From Lachnospiraceae bacterium UBA7050 (GTDB taxonomy: Bacteria; Bacillota; Clostridia; Lachnospirales; Lachnospiraceae): 64,000 nt of DNA. The notes beneath the pieces are model-generated. The model was given only the letters and a program-made list of their open reading frames with translations, did not search any database and had not been told where the DNA came from. Within the stretch, counting starts at the first letter, position 1; every line of letters starts with the position of its first letter. This document shows positions 1-9,879 of this stretch, piece by piece. Where the stretch lies: NCBI GenBank assembly GCA_002493905.1, contig DLAJ01000007.1, forward strand, positions 192,295 through 256,294, written 5' to 3'. A program made the translations under genes and the position numbers.

Positions 1-796
1 ACAAACGGCTGATATCTTCATCCAGATGCGAAAAAATCTCTTCCACCGCTTTCCCGATTCCCGCTATGCCGGCCACGTTCTCCGTACCGGAACGCATGCC
101 GCCCTGCTGCCCGCCGCCGAACAGGATCGGCTTGATCTTCGCTTTCTCGCCGACATAGAGAAAGCCGATTCCTTTCGGACCGTGAATTTTATGTCCGCTC
201 ACCGACAGCAGATCGATTCCCGCCTTTTTCGGATAAATGCGGCATTTTCCGTATCCCTGCACTGCATCCACATGAAACAGCGTCTGCGGGTTTTTCTGTT
301 TGATCAGCCTGCCCGCCTCCTCAACCGGCATCATGCTGCCAATCTCATTATTCGTATGCATGATCGAAACAAGAATCGTCTCCGGCGTAACCGCCGCCTC
401 CAGATCCTCAAGACGGATACAGCCATAGGAGTCCACCGGCAGATAGGTAACACCGTAGCCCAGACTCTCTAAATAGCTCATGGTCTGCAGCACTGCCGGA
501 TGTTCAATCCGGGTTGTAATAAGCTGCTTTCCTCTGCGGTAGTTTGCCATCGCGGCGCCGATGATCGCCAGATTATCCGACTCCGTGCCGCCCGATGTAA
601 AAAGAATTTCTTTTTCCTGTACTTTTAAGCTTTTTGCGATCTGCTCCTTTGCATAGCGCAGATACTGCTCCGCCTCCACGCCCTTTCTATGCAGGCTTGA
701 CGGGTTTCCGTAATCTGTGCGCAGGACCTGATCTACGATTGCGGCAACGCTGTCAAAGCACCTCGTCGTCGCCGAATTATCAAAATAACATCTCAT
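1..796 (-). CDS. Cysteine desulfurase (NifS/IscS-like), C-terminus cut by window edge
   Basis: PLP-dependent class V aminotransferase-fold enzyme that takes sulfur from cysteine for thiolated tRNA, thiamine or Fe-S cofactors in the cytoplasm. The reading frame starts at the ATG at 796 (MRCYFDNSATT) and runs off the left edge. Family landmarks are visible: YFDNSATT at the N-terminus, the TSGGTESDN cofactor-binding stretch, the IEHPA motif with the PLP-stacking histidine, HTNNEIG, the HVDAVQ aspartate, and SGHKIHGPKG with the Schiff-base lysine, followed by RSGTENV. The catalytic cysteine loop lies beyond the edge. It is the last gene seen of the hrcA operon, 57 bp after rsmE. In related clostridia thiI often follows, which would point to tRNA thiolation; that is inference. 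Confidence 0.93.
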   Translation of the reverse strand, partial: MRCYFDNSATTRCFDSVAAIVDQVLRTDYGNPSSLHRKGVEAEQYLRYAKEQIAKSLKVQEKEILFTSGGTESDNLAIIGAAMANYRRGKQLITTRIEHPAVLQTMSYLESLGYGVTYLPVDSYGCIRLEDLEAAVTPETILVSIMHTNNEIGSMMPVEEAGRLIKQKNPQTLFHVDAVQGYGKCRIYPKKAGIDLLSVSGHKIHGPKGIGFLYVGEKAKIKPILFGGGQQGGMRSGTENVAGIAGIGKAVEEIFSHLDEDISRL

Positions 797-853
797 TTTT
801 ATCTTCTCTCATTCCACGTCAATCAAAAAACAATTCTTATATCCTACTATATT

Positions 854-1603
854 CTAAACGGGTTCCAGATGATACATCAGCCATGCTAAGACCGTAAAGC
901 CCGCCGTTTCCGTGCGCAGAATGCGTCTGCCGAGCGTGATGGGCACAATTCCGGCGGCTTTTGCCTGAGCAATTTCCTCCTCCTCAAAACCGCCCTCCGG
1001 CCCGATCATGACCGATACTTCCGCCCCTGCACGGATACTGCCCATCAGTTCCCTCGTGCATGCCATATCCGCGGCAAGCTCGTAAGGGATCATTTTCACG
1101 TCAGCCTTCGCCGCTTCCTTCACCGCATCGGCAAACCGCATGACAGCGCCGACTTTGGGAACAATGGCGCGCCTGCTCTGCTTTGCCGCCGCCTCGGCGA
1201 TCGCATTCCATCTCGCAAGCTTCGCCGCCTCTTTTTTTGCATCCAATTTTACAACGCAGCGCCCTGCGGCCACGGGAATGATCTCATGCACGCCGAGCTC
1301 CACGGCTTTCTGAATAATCAGTTCCATCTTGTCCGCTTTTGGAAGCGCTTGAAACAGGCGCAATTTTCCTGGCAGCTCCACGCCGTCCTCTTTGATAAAC
1401 CGGAGTACGCATTCAACCCGCTCCCTGTCAAAGCTGCCCACCTCGCAGCGGTATTCTTTTCCGTCCACGCCGTTACTCACGGCAATTTCCTCTCCCGGCC
1501 CGATGCGCAGCACATTCACGATATGGTTCACATCATTTCCCGTGATGATCACACGGCGGTTTTCCACGTCAATCTGCGACGGCTCCACAAAAAAATGATA
1601 CAT
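854..1603 (-). CDS. rsmE: 16S rRNA m3U1498 methyltransferase RsmE
   Basis: SPOUT-class SAM-dependent methyltransferase that makes N3-methyl-U1498 in 16S rRNA on the 30S subunit. The N-terminal PUA-like domain begins MYHFFVEPSQ and the C-terminal trefoil-knot signature MIGPEGGFEEEE ... LGRRILRTETA is intact. An upstream in-frame ATG at 1639 would add 12 residues. The ATG at 1603 is preferred because GAGGG lies five bases ahead of it and RsmE proteins typically begin with MYHFF-like residues. About 250 residues is the usual length. It follows prmA in the chaperone operon, with a 227-bp gap that holds hairpins. Confidence 0.93.
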   Translation of the reverse strand: MYHFFVEPSQIDVENRRVIITGNDVNHIVNVLRIGPGEEIAVSNGVDGKEYRCEVGSFDRERVECVLRFIKEDGVELPGKLRLFQALPKADKMELIIQKAVELGVHEIIPVAAGRCVVKLDAKKEAAKLARWNAIAEAAAKQSRRAIVPKVGAVMRFADAVKEAAKADVKMIPYELAADMACTRELMGSIRAGAEVSVMIGPEGGFEEEEIAQAKAAGIVPITLGRRILRTETAGFTVLAWLMYHLEPV

Positions 1604-1679
1604 AAATTCCCTCAATCCGGCTTCCATGATTGCGCTCATGCTGCGAGCTTTTTTCTTTGCGAGCAGCTAATGCGCCAAT

Positions 1680-1796
1680 GTTTGCGATGCTCGCAGCGCA
1701 AACTTAGGATTGAAAATTTTAATTTTCAATCTTCCACTTCGCAGAATCTCAAAACCATACGGAGAATGTTGTATTTCAGACATTCTTCGAAGAATG
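1680..1796 (-). repeat. Three inverted repeats between prmA and rsmE
   Basis: The 227-bp gap 1604-1830 contains no gene but three inverted repeats. They are GTTTGCG/CGCAAAC at 1680-1703, GATTGAAAAT/ATTTTCAATC at 1708-1731 with a 4-base loop, and the perfect 16-bp palindrome CATTCTTCGAAGAATG at 1781-1796. None is followed by a clear T-tract, so they are not obvious terminators. The second resembles hairpins at 55290 and 60586, and the third shares its ATTCTTCGAA core with the arrays at 19492 and 33266. Confidence 0.6.
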
Positions 1797-1830
1797 ATTT
1801 AGATTTTCTTTGCAGGCGTACTTTGACTGC

Positions 1831-2838
1831 TTAGAACTTCTCTTTACACTGTTTTCTTGCCGTTACGCTCACCCACTCGCCCTGATAAGTTGTCTCCACG
1901 ATCTCTAAACCTGCCGCAAGCATCGCGTCACGCACATCCTGTTCTTTCCGATTTTCATTGATAATACCGGACGTGATATAATATCCGCCAGGTTTTAAGT
2001 GCCGCGCCGCCGCCGGCGTCAGCATCACAAGCACATCCGCTAAAATATTTGCCATAATCACATCATATTTTTCATAACCGATCCGGTTTTGCAGCTCCTC
2101 ATCCTCAATCAGATTTCCGATCTGCAGATCAAAACGCGCCGCCGCAATGCCGTTCGCCTTAAGATTATCGGCAACAGCCGGCTCTGCGCAGGGATCGATA
2201 TCCGTACCGGTCACATGCCCGGCGCCATACATAAGCGCGACAATCCCCAAAATGCCGCTCCCGGTTCCAATATCCAGAATCTCGGCGCCGTCCGTCATAT
2301 ATTTTTTGAGCTGGCGGATACAGAGCTGCGTCGTCTCATGCATGCCGGTTCCAAACGCCGTCCCGGGATCGATATGCAGAACCTTACTGCCCGGCTCTTC
2401 TTTTTCCGCCTTTTCCCATGAAGGGATGACAAGCAGTTCGTCAATGTAAAATTGATGAAAGTATTGCTTCCAATTGTTGATCCAGTCAATGTCCTCCGTT
2501 TCGGACAGCGCGATCTCTCCATCTCCTAAGTCCGTAAACGCGCGGAGCGCATCCATCTCACGTTCGATTTCTAAAAGAAGCTCCTGCTTCGTCTTCTTTG
2601 TGCCGGAAAGAAGAAGCATGCCGTCCGCATCGGTCTCCACAAAAAATGTCACGTAGGCAATACCGTCATCCTCCGCAATGTCCGGAAGAATATCGACAAA
2701 CATCCGCTCCTTATCAGATGCCGTAAGCGGCACCTTATCCTCAATCTGTGCGCCCTCGAGTCCAATGTCATAGAGTGCGCTGATCAGAATATCCTCCGCA
2801 TCAGTCACTGTTTTGATTCTGAACGCCGTCCACTTCAT
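1831..2838 (-). CDS. prmA: Ribosomal protein L11 methyltransferase PrmA
   Basis: Class I SAM-dependent methyltransferase that trimethylates lysines and the N-terminus of ribosomal protein L11. The N-terminal substrate-recognition domain (about residues 1-110) is followed by the Rossmann methyltransferase domain with DPGTAFGTGMHETT, the SAM motif LDIGTGSGILGI, the acidic residue in GTDIDP, and MANILADVL. The length of 335 is slightly above the usual 300-315. It starts 251 bp after dnaJ. A terminator and a possible promoter lie in that gap, so it may be expressed both by read-through from the heat-shock operon and independently. Confidence 0.95.
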   Translation of the reverse strand: MKWTAFRIKTVTDAEDILISALYDIGLEGAQIEDKVPLTASDKERMFVDILPDIAEDDGIAYVTFFVETDADGMLLLSGTKKTKQELLLEIEREMDALRAFTDLGDGEIALSETEDIDWINNWKQYFHQFYIDELLVIPSWEKAEKEEPGSKVLHIDPGTAFGTGMHETTQLCIRQLKKYMTDGAEILDIGTGSGILGIVALMYGAGHVTGTDIDPCAEPAVADNLKANGIAAARFDLQIGNLIEDEELQNRIGYEKYDVIMANILADVLVMLTPAAARHLKPGGYYITSGIINENRKEQDVRDAMLAAGLEIVETTYQGEWVSVTARKQCKEKF

Positions 2839-2923
2839 CCGCTTTCCTCCCGCTGGAACTCTATCCCGTTCAACCGTTCTTTGCGTCCCGCCTTTTCCTA
2901 CCGCCCGGCGGACTTCCTGTTAC

Positions 2924-2954
2924 GTAACAGTTCAGCCTTCGGCTAAATTGTTAC
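2924..2954 (-). repeat. 31-nt hairpin with a homologue at 9804-9834
   Basis: Inverted repeat with outer arms GTAACA/TGTTAC, an inner arm AGCC/GGCT and a TTC loop, located between dnaJ and prmA. A second copy at 9804-9834 differs at six positions. One difference is a compensatory exchange in the stem (A-T at positions 3 and 29 here, G-C there) and another changes G-T to G-C. Neighbouring sequence repeats GTTAC several more times. Function is unknown; an RNA or DNA hairpin under structural constraint is inferred. Confidence 0.6.
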
Positions 2955-2982
2955 GCTGTATAGCTGTCTGTTACCCTGTTAC

Positions 2983-3011
2983 AGTATATATGGATTTTAT
3001 CAAAAAAACAA
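2983..3011 (-). promoter_or_regulatory. Candidate prmA promoter
   Basis: On the minus strand, TTGTTT (3011-3006) and TATACT (2988-2983) are separated by exactly 17 bp. The -35 box overlaps the tail of the dnaJ terminator. It would give a leader of about 140 nt that includes the 2924-2954 hairpin. The -35 match is weak, so this is a candidate only. Confidence 0.4.
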
Positions 3012-3042
3012 GGGGCGCAGACCCGAATTGTCCGCACCCCTT
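3002..3042 (-). terminator. Rho-independent terminator after dnaJ
   Basis: The arms AAGGGGCGCAGAC (3010-3022) and GTCCGCACCCCTT (3030-3042) form a long GC-rich stem with two internal mismatches and a 7-nt loop. In the minus direction it is followed by GTTTTTTTG. It lies 48 bp past the dnaJ stop and would end, or partly end, the chaperone transcript before prmA. Confidence 0.85.
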
Positions 3043-3089
3043 TTCCGCTGCAAAATTGTATGTTTTCCAAAGCCTGTCATTTCCATGCT

Positions 3090-4268
3090 TCAGAAAAATT
3101 TCTTTTTCTTTTTAGAGTCCTTCTGCGATTCTTCCCTTGATTTATCCCCTGTCACGCGCCTTACTTCGTTTAAGCTGTCCCCCGTCTGGGCGTCAAATTC
3201 CATCAGCAGATCGCGCGCCTTCGCGGACAGCTTATCCGGCACCTGTACCACAAACGTGACATAATGGTTGCCGCGCTGCTCCTTATTATGAACGTTCGGC
3301 ACGCCTTTCCGTTTTAACACCACACGGGTATCCGTCTGTGTTCCTGGCTTGATCGTGTAGGCGATCCTGCTGTCGAGCGTATCCACAAGGACTTCCCCTC
3401 CGAGCGCCGCAATCGCAAACGAAATCGGCACCGTCGAATAAATGTCAACGCCGTCGCGCTGGAAGATCGGATGGCGCATCACCTGACATTCTACCAGTAC
3501 ATCTCCGCGCGGTCCGCCATTCGTTCCCGGCTCACCCATATCGGAAATGCGGAATGCCTGCCCGTTGTCAATGCCCGCCGGAATAATCGCCATGATCTTT
3601 TTGCGTGTTGCGTGATAGCCGCCTCCATGGCAGTCAGGACATTTATCCTTGATAACTTTTCCGGTTCCGTTACAGTCGGGACAGGTCTGCACGTTTCTGA
3701 CGGTTCCGAAAAAGCTGTTCTGCGTATAAACGATCTGACCGGAGCCTTTACATTTTTCGCAAGTTACCGGACCGCTGCCCGGCTTTGCGCCGCTGCCATG
3801 GCAGGTCCGGCACTCCTCCTTATACGGAATTTCAATCTCTCTCTCCGCTCCGAACACTGCTTCCTCAAAGCTGATACGGATACTTGTTCTTACATTGCGC
3901 CCGCGCATCGGACCATTACCCGATCTGCCCGAACGTCTGCTGCCGCCAAACAGATCGCCAAAAATATCGCCGAAAATATCACCAAAGTCAGCGTTGCTGA
4001 AATCAAAGCCGCCGAAGCCGCCTCCTCCCGCGCCGCCCTCAAATGCCGCATGCCCAAACTGGTCATACTGCCTGCGCTTTTCCGGGTCGCTTAAGACCGC
4101 ATACGCCTCGGACGCTTCCTTAAACTTCTTTTCCGCCTCTTTATCACCCGGATTCATATCCGGGTGATATTTCTTGGCAAGGACACGATATGCTTTTTTA
4201 ATCTCTGCTTCATCGGCGTTCTTGCCGACTCCGAGGACCTCGTAATAATCCCGTTTCTGCTCTGCCAT
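3090..4268 (-). CDS. dnaJ: Chaperone DnaJ (Hsp40)
   Basis: Co-chaperone that stimulates DnaK ATP hydrolysis and delivers unfolded clients. The full type I architecture is present: J domain with the HPD tripeptide in KYHPDMNPG, a Gly/Phe-rich linker rich in FGDIFGD, four zinc-binding CxxCxGxG repeats ([32 protein letters not shown]), then the C-terminal substrate-binding domains and a Lys-rich tail. Its 392 residues are normal. The start codon lies 5 bp after the dnaK stop, so its ribosome-binding site (GAGGT) sits inside the end of dnaK, which suggests translational coupling. Confidence 0.98.
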   Translation of the reverse strand: MAEQKRDYYEVLGVGKNADEAEIKKAYRVLAKKYHPDMNPGDKEAEKKFKEASEAYAVLSDPEKRRQYDQFGHAAFEGGAGGGGFGGFDFSNADFGDIFGDIFGDLFGGSRRSGRSGNGPMRGRNVRTSIRISFEEAVFGAEREIEIPYKEECRTCHGSGAKPGSGPVTCEKCKGSGQIVYTQNSFFGTVRNVQTCPDCNGTGKVIKDKCPDCHGGGYHATRKKIMAIIPAGIDNGQAFRISDMGEPGTNGGPRGDVLVECQVMRHPIFQRDGVDIYSTVPISFAIAALGGEVLVDTLDSRIAYTIKPGTQTDTRVVLKRKGVPNVHNKEQRGNHYVTFVVQVPDKLSAKARDLLMEFDAQTGDSLNEVRRVTGDKSREESQKDSKKKKKFF

Positions 4269-4273
4269 ATGTG

Positions 4274-6181
<1,908 letters not shown>

Positions 6182-6262
6182 TTACATTGTGATCTATCAA
6201 AATCCGTTTCCGGCTTTTGCGGCATCTTTTCCCATTTATGAAAGCTGCACTTTTACGCCGCC

Positions 6263-7054
6263 CTACGGAACGACCGCCACCATACTGTGTCTGACAACTG
6301 TATCCCGGTAAGTATACCCTTTCTGAAGCTCCTGCGCAATGATGCCGGACTCGTACTCCTCGCTCTCCACCTGCATGACCGCATTATGAAAATCGGGATT
6401 AAATTCTTTTCCGACTGCCTCGATTGGCCGTACCTCCAGCTTTTCCAATTCGCTGATCAGCTGCTTATAAACCATTCCCATACCCTCGGCAAAGGGGCTG
6501 TCTTTGTCTTCTTCGGAAACGCTGGCCAGTCCGCGTTCAAAATTGTCAACAACCGGCAGAATTTTTTCTATGACACTTCTCGCACCGGTCTCAAACATTG
6601 CCGTCTTTTCTTTTTCCGTCCGCTTGCGGAAATTTTCAAATTCCGCCATCTGACGTCTGACACGGTCCTCCAGCTCTTCGATCTTTTCCTGCTGTTTATC
6701 CTTCTTATCCGGCTTCTTATTTTTCTTGAAAAATTTTCCTTCTTTCTCTTTCGGACTATCCGATGTTTCTGCATCATCTGCAGGCTCTTCTGCAGTCTGC
6801 GCCGTTTTTTCTGCGAACTGCTCCTCCTCAGCCCCGGCATCGTCCCTGTCCTGCTCCGCCTGCACATCCTCTTTGGCATCCACCGGCTCGTCTGCCTCCG
6901 CCCGCATCTCTTCTTCATCCGGCGTCTGTCCGTTATCCGTCCTTTGACCGGCGTTTTGTTTTACTTCCTGTTCTTTTTGTGGTGCCTCCTCATGACCGCT
7001 CTGCGCGTCATGGGTTCGGTTTTCATTCACCCTGTCATCTTTTTTCTGTGACAC
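6263..7054 (-). CDS. grpE: Nucleotide exchange factor GrpE with long acidic N-terminal extension
   Basis: GrpE releases ADP from DnaK. The conserved coiled coil and beta-wing domain occupy roughly the last 150 residues (LEDRVRRQMAEFENFRKRTEKEK, then VIEKILPVVDNFERGL and the terminal TVVRHSMVAVVP, here given as separate landmarks). The first about 110 residues are a low-complexity Glu/Asp/Gln/Ala-rich extension, longer than in E. coli GrpE. An ATG at 7063 directly abuts the Shine-Dalgarno TAAGGAG with no spacer. The in-frame GTG at 7054 lies nine bases from it and is therefore the more likely start. The stop is 114 bp from dnaK. Confidence 0.94.
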   Translation of the reverse strand: MSQKKDDRVNENRTHDAQSGHEEAPQKEQEVKQNAGQRTDNGQTPDEEEMRAEADEPVDAKEDVQAEQDRDDAGAEEEQFAEKTAQTAEEPADDAETSDSPKEKEGKFFKKNKKPDKKDKQQEKIEELEDRVRRQMAEFENFRKRTEKEKTAMFETGARSVIEKILPVVDNFERGLASVSEEDKDSPFAEGMGMVYKQLISELEKLEVRPIEAVGKEFNPDFHNAVMQVESEEYESGIIAQELQKGYTYRDTVVRHSMVAVVP

Positions 7055-7071
7055 TGGACTCATCTCCTTAC

Positions 7072-8109
7072 CTACTTTTTCTTATATATTTCTTCAAGCT
7101 GGGTCATCACAGTCTTTAAGCTGCCGACCGCCTTCTCATAATCCATACGTTTCGGTCCGATGATCCCGATTGTTCCTTTCATTCCTTCGCCCAGCTCATA
7201 GGTCGCAGTCACAACACTGCAGTCCCTCATATGCTGAACCGGCGTCTCATCACCAATATAAACTTTAATGCCGGTGTTCTCGTCATCCGAAAGTGTTTCC
7301 TGAACGATCTGGGTCAGCTCCTGCTTTTCCTCAAACGTTGTAATCAGCTCACTGGCACGTTTCTGGTCGGCAAGCTCAGGATAACGGAATATATTATTCG
7401 TTCCGCTCGTATAAATCTCCAGATCTTCATCCGACTGAATCGCCGCCGCAACCGCATCAATGACTTCGCCCACAATGCCGCTGTGGATACCCGCCTGCTG
7501 TTTCATCGCGGAAATCATCCCAAGGCTGATCTCATTCACGGACAGTCCGCCAAGCTGTGTATTCAAAAGAATATTCAGCTTTAAGACCGTCTCGTCGGAA
7601 AGCTCTTCCTTCACCGTAAGCATCTCGTTTTTGATCACATTTCCTTCTACAACGATCACCGCTAAAAGCTGCTCCTCGTCCACCTTTGTCAACTGGATGA
7701 ACTTCAGTTTGTTGCCGACAATCTGTGGTGCGGAGATCATGGCTGCATAATTCGTATTCGTGGCAAGCACCCTCGCCGCCTGCTGTAAGAGACGATCCAT
7801 CTTCTCTTCTTTTTCGAGAAGCATCTCTTTCATCTCATTGACCTCGCGCTCCTTATCCGCCATCATGTGATCGACATACAGACGGTAACCCTTATCCGAG
7901 GGAATGCGTCCGGCGGACGTATGCGGCTGCAGAATATATCCGAGCTCTTCCAAATCCGCCATCTCATTGCGGATCGTCGCCGAACTTAGATTCAGGTCAG
8001 TATATTTGGAAATCGTTCTGCTTCCGACCGGCTCTCCCGTCTCAAGGTAATTGCGGATGATTGCCTGCAGAATTTTCAATTTTCTCTCATCCAATACCGC
8101 CTGCTCCAA
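7072..8109 (-). CDS. hrcA: Heat-inducible transcription repressor HrcA
   Basis: Repressor that binds CIRCE and shuts off the class I heat-shock operon; GroEL normally helps it fold. The N-terminal winged helix (LKILQAIIRNYLETGEPVGS, SSATIRNEMADLEELGY) is followed by GRIPSDKGYRLYVD and the long regulatory domain ending with the GPKRMDYEKA stretch. The start is TTG at 8109, supported by AAGGAAGGTGG six bases upstream. The ATG at 8113 is in another frame. A length of 345 is typical. It is the first gene of the operon, directly behind a promoter and a perfect CIRCE, so it is autoregulated. Confidence 0.97.
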   Translation of the reverse strand: MEQAVLDERKLKILQAIIRNYLETGEPVGSRTISKYTDLNLSSATIRNEMADLEELGYILQPHTSAGRIPSDKGYRLYVDHMMADKEREVNEMKEMLLEKEEKMDRLLQQAARVLATNTNYAAMISAPQIVGNKLKFIQLTKVDEEQLLAVIVVEGNVIKNEMLTVKEELSDETVLKLNILLNTQLGGLSVNEISLGMISAMKQQAGIHSGIVGEVIDAVAAAIQSDEDLEIYTSGTNNIFRYPELADQKRASELITTFEEKQELTQIVQETLSDDENTGIKVYIGDETPVQHMRDCSVVTATYELGEGMKGTIGIIGPKRMDYEKAVGSLKTVMTQLEEIYKKK

Positions 8110-8133
8110 CCATGACCACCTTCCTTTTGTCTG

Positions 8134-8160
8134 TTAGCACTCATTTGATTAGAGTGCTAA
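8134..8160. promoter_or_regulatory. CIRCE operator
   Basis: Perfect match to the CIRCE inverted repeat: TTAGCACTC (8134-8142), nine spacer bases, GAGTGCTAA (8152-8160). It lies 25 bp upstream of the hrcA TTG start and just downstream of the -10 box, where bound HrcA would block transcription and where it would be in the mRNA leader. Confidence 0.98.
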
Positions 8161-8173
8161 TATCTTCATACCT

Positions 8174-8202
8174 AAATTATCACTTACCTTCTATATTGTC
8201 AA
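8174..8202 (-). promoter_or_regulatory. Sigma-A promoter of the hrcA operon
   Basis: Consensus -35 TTGACA (8202-8197) and -10 TAATTT (8179-8174) on the minus strand with a 17-bp spacer. The CIRCE element begins 14 bp after the -10 box, matching the usual arrangement for HrcA control. Confidence 0.88.
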
Positions 8203-8222
8203 CTAATTTTTCAAAAATAAAT

Positions 8223-8259
8223 AAAAAAAAGACTCTTGCGCAGCAAAAGTCTTTTTTTT
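8223..8259 (-). terminator. Terminator after the DUF6465 gene
   Basis: Hairpin with arms AAGACT/AGTCTT and TTGC/GCAA around a GCA loop, flanked by eight A on one side and eight T on the other. It can act in both directions. In context it ends the DUF6465 transcript just upstream of the hrcA promoter. Confidence 0.88.
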
Positions 8260-8280
8260 ACTATTAGGAAACAATCTCTC

Positions 8281-8718
8281 TTAAAGTGCGTAGCTGCCCT
8301 TTACTTCCCCGTTGATGACGTAGTAAACTGCCTTGTCTTCCGGCTTCACATAAAGCTCTACGGACTTAAAGTCTTTTACATCCCTGCCGAGATCATATAC
8401 CCATACGTCCTTCGCACTCTGAACCAGGGACTCTTCCGTATAAGAATAGCCGTTCAGCTCCAGTGTGATGCTGTTCTTTACTTCTTTTTTAACAGCCTCT
8501 TTCTTCTCAGCCTTCTTCACGGCAGGTGCCTTCTTCACGGCGTTCTTAGAACCCGGCTTGCGTCCCGGCTTCTTCTTCACAACAGTCGCTGTCTCTTCTG
8601 CCTTTGCAGTTTCCGTTTTTACTACTGCCTTTACCTCAGCAGGCGCCGCAGTCTCCGTTTTCGTAGCTACGTTTTTTTCTGCCGCTTTATCAACGGCAGC
8701 TTTCTTCATTTCAGCCAT
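8281..8718 (-). CDS. DUF6465 family protein with Lys/Ala-rich basic N-terminus
   Basis: About 145 residues. The first about 85 are Ala/Lys/Glu/Thr-rich, histone-H1-like, and contain KKKPGRKPGSK, which resembles an AT-hook. The folded C-terminal part (SITLELNGYSYTEESLV ... KSVELYVKPEDKAVYYVINGEV) matches what I recall of DUF6465 in Lachnospiraceae. The function of that family is not established. The ATG at 8718 is chosen over the long upstream extension because GGGAGGA precedes it. It is monocistronic, with its own promoter at 8828-8856 and terminator at 8223-8259. A nucleoid-associated role is only a guess from the basic tail. Confidence 0.82.
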   Translation of the reverse strand: MAEMKKAAVDKAAEKNVATKTETAAPAEVKAVVKTETAKAEETATVVKKKPGRKPGSKNAVKKAPAVKKAEKKEAVKKEVKNSITLELNGYSYTEESLVQSAKDVWVYDLGRDVKDFKSVELYVKPEDKAVYYVINGEVKGSYAL

Positions 8719-8827
8719 ACATCCTCCCTTACACATCCTATATGTGTCTGTGCTTATTTTATTGCTGCCCTGCTGCCAGACATTTAGCGCCGGCTGCAAA
8801 GTATTTTCCTGCATTTCGTACAATTGC

Positions 8828-8856
8828 ACTGTATCGCATATGACGCAAAAAGTCAA
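8828..8856 (-). promoter_or_regulatory. Promoter of the DUF6465 gene
   Basis: Minus-strand TTGACT (8856-8851) and TACAGT (8833-8828) with a 17-bp spacer, about 110 bp ahead of the chosen start codon. Confidence 0.75.
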
Positions 8857-8949
8857 ACAAAGTCTGCATTTTCGTTTATTTGCATATTTTTAGTATAGAA
8901 ATGCTTTGCTTTTTTCATAATTATGCACAATGAATTCTGTCAAAAACCA

Positions 8950-9777
8950 TCATCTGACGACGAGGAAATAGAACAGTACCAACACGCCGAGTACAATCCG
9001 GTACCATCCGAACACCTTGAAATCATGCTTCTTAATATAATTCAACAAAAATTTCAGCACAAAAAGAGACACTGCAAAAGCGACAAACATACCGATCATT
9101 AAAATCCATGCCTCCTGTCCCGTAAAGGCAAACCCATGCTTTACGAGTTTTAACAGGCTCGCGCCGAACATAACCGGAATTGCCAGAAAAAACGTAAACT
9201 CCGCCGCCACGGTTCTCGATACTCCGATCATAAGCGCGCCGACAATGGTCGCTCCGGACCTCGACGTCCCCGGAAAAATTGCTGCAATCAGTTGAAACAT
9301 GCCGATGATCAGCGCCGTTTTATAGGTCATCTGGCTTAAGCTTGTCACAGACGGACGCATCCCGCGGTTCCTGTTCTCGACCAGAATAAACGCAATGCCG
9401 AACACAATCAGCGCCAGTGCGACCACTACATAATTATAGAGATATTTTTCCAGCACATCATCAAACAAAAGCCCGACGACTGCCGCCGGAATACACGCAG
9501 CCAGAATCTGAAACCACATCACAAAAATATCTTTTTTGATCACTGGCTTCGTCTTATCTTTCCACTGAAAAGGCCATATCTTCTGCCAGAAAAGCACGAC
9601 GACCGCCATGATGGCGCCAAGCTGGATGACAACTTCAAACATGCTGTAAAAATCAGCAGATACCTTTAACGGCATCAGTTCATTTAAGAGGATCATATGT
9701 CCCGTACTGCTGATCGGCAGCCACTCCGTGATCCCCTCTACGATACCGAAAATAACAGCTTTCAAAAATTCAAGCAT
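8950..9777 (-). CDS. uppP: Undecaprenyl-diphosphatase UppP (BacA)
   Basis: Integral membrane phosphatase that recycles undecaprenyl pyrophosphate to the monophosphate lipid carrier for peptidoglycan synthesis; its presence confers bacitracin tolerance. Both catalytic regions are visible: E14-x3-E18 followed by SSTGH (residues 23-27), and PGTSRSG around residue 170. Seven to eight hydrophobic segments span 275 residues, the usual size. It lies 102 bp after the aminotransferase gene; the gap contains a hairpin related to the one before prmA. No terminator was seen after it. Confidence 0.97.
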   Translation of the reverse strand: MLEFLKAVIFGIVEGITEWLPISSTGHMILLNELMPLKVSADFYSMFEVVIQLGAIMAVVVLFWQKIWPFQWKDKTKPVIKKDIFVMWFQILAACIPAAVVGLLFDDVLEKYLYNYVVVALALIVFGIAFILVENRNRGMRPSVTSLSQMTYKTALIIGMFQLIAAIFPGTSRSGATIVGALMIGVSRTVAAEFTFFLAIPVMFGASLLKLVKHGFAFTGQEAWILMIGMFVAFAVSLFVLKFLLNYIKKHDFKVFGWYRIVLGVLVLFYFLVVR

Positions 9778-9803
9778 GGATTTCTCCTTTCACGCCCGCT
9801 TTT

Positions 9804-9834
9804 GTGACAGTTCAGCATTCGGCTTCACTGTCAC
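9804..9834 (-). repeat. 31-nt hairpin, second copy of the 2924-2954 element
   Basis: Outer arms GTGACAGT/ACTGTCAC are perfect here, with TTCAGC/GGCT inside. It aligns without gaps to 2924-2954 with 25 of 31 bases identical. Positions 3 and 29 change together from A-T to G-C, which keeps the pair. It sits between the aminotransferase and uppP, again 5' of a minus-strand gene. Confidence 0.65.
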
Positions 9835-9879
9835 ACTGATGCATTGCTAATCGATTGCCCGTTCCCATGCCTCTGCTTC

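Noticed and set aside
6287..7051. Plus-strand frame of 254 codons, Phe/Leu-rich
   Set aside because: Fully antisense to grpE; its hydrophobic look comes from the Glu/Lys-rich codons on the other strand.
8236..8787. Plus-strand frame of 183 codons, Leu/Arg/Cys-rich
   Set aside because: Antisense to the DUF6465 gene and overlapping its terminator.
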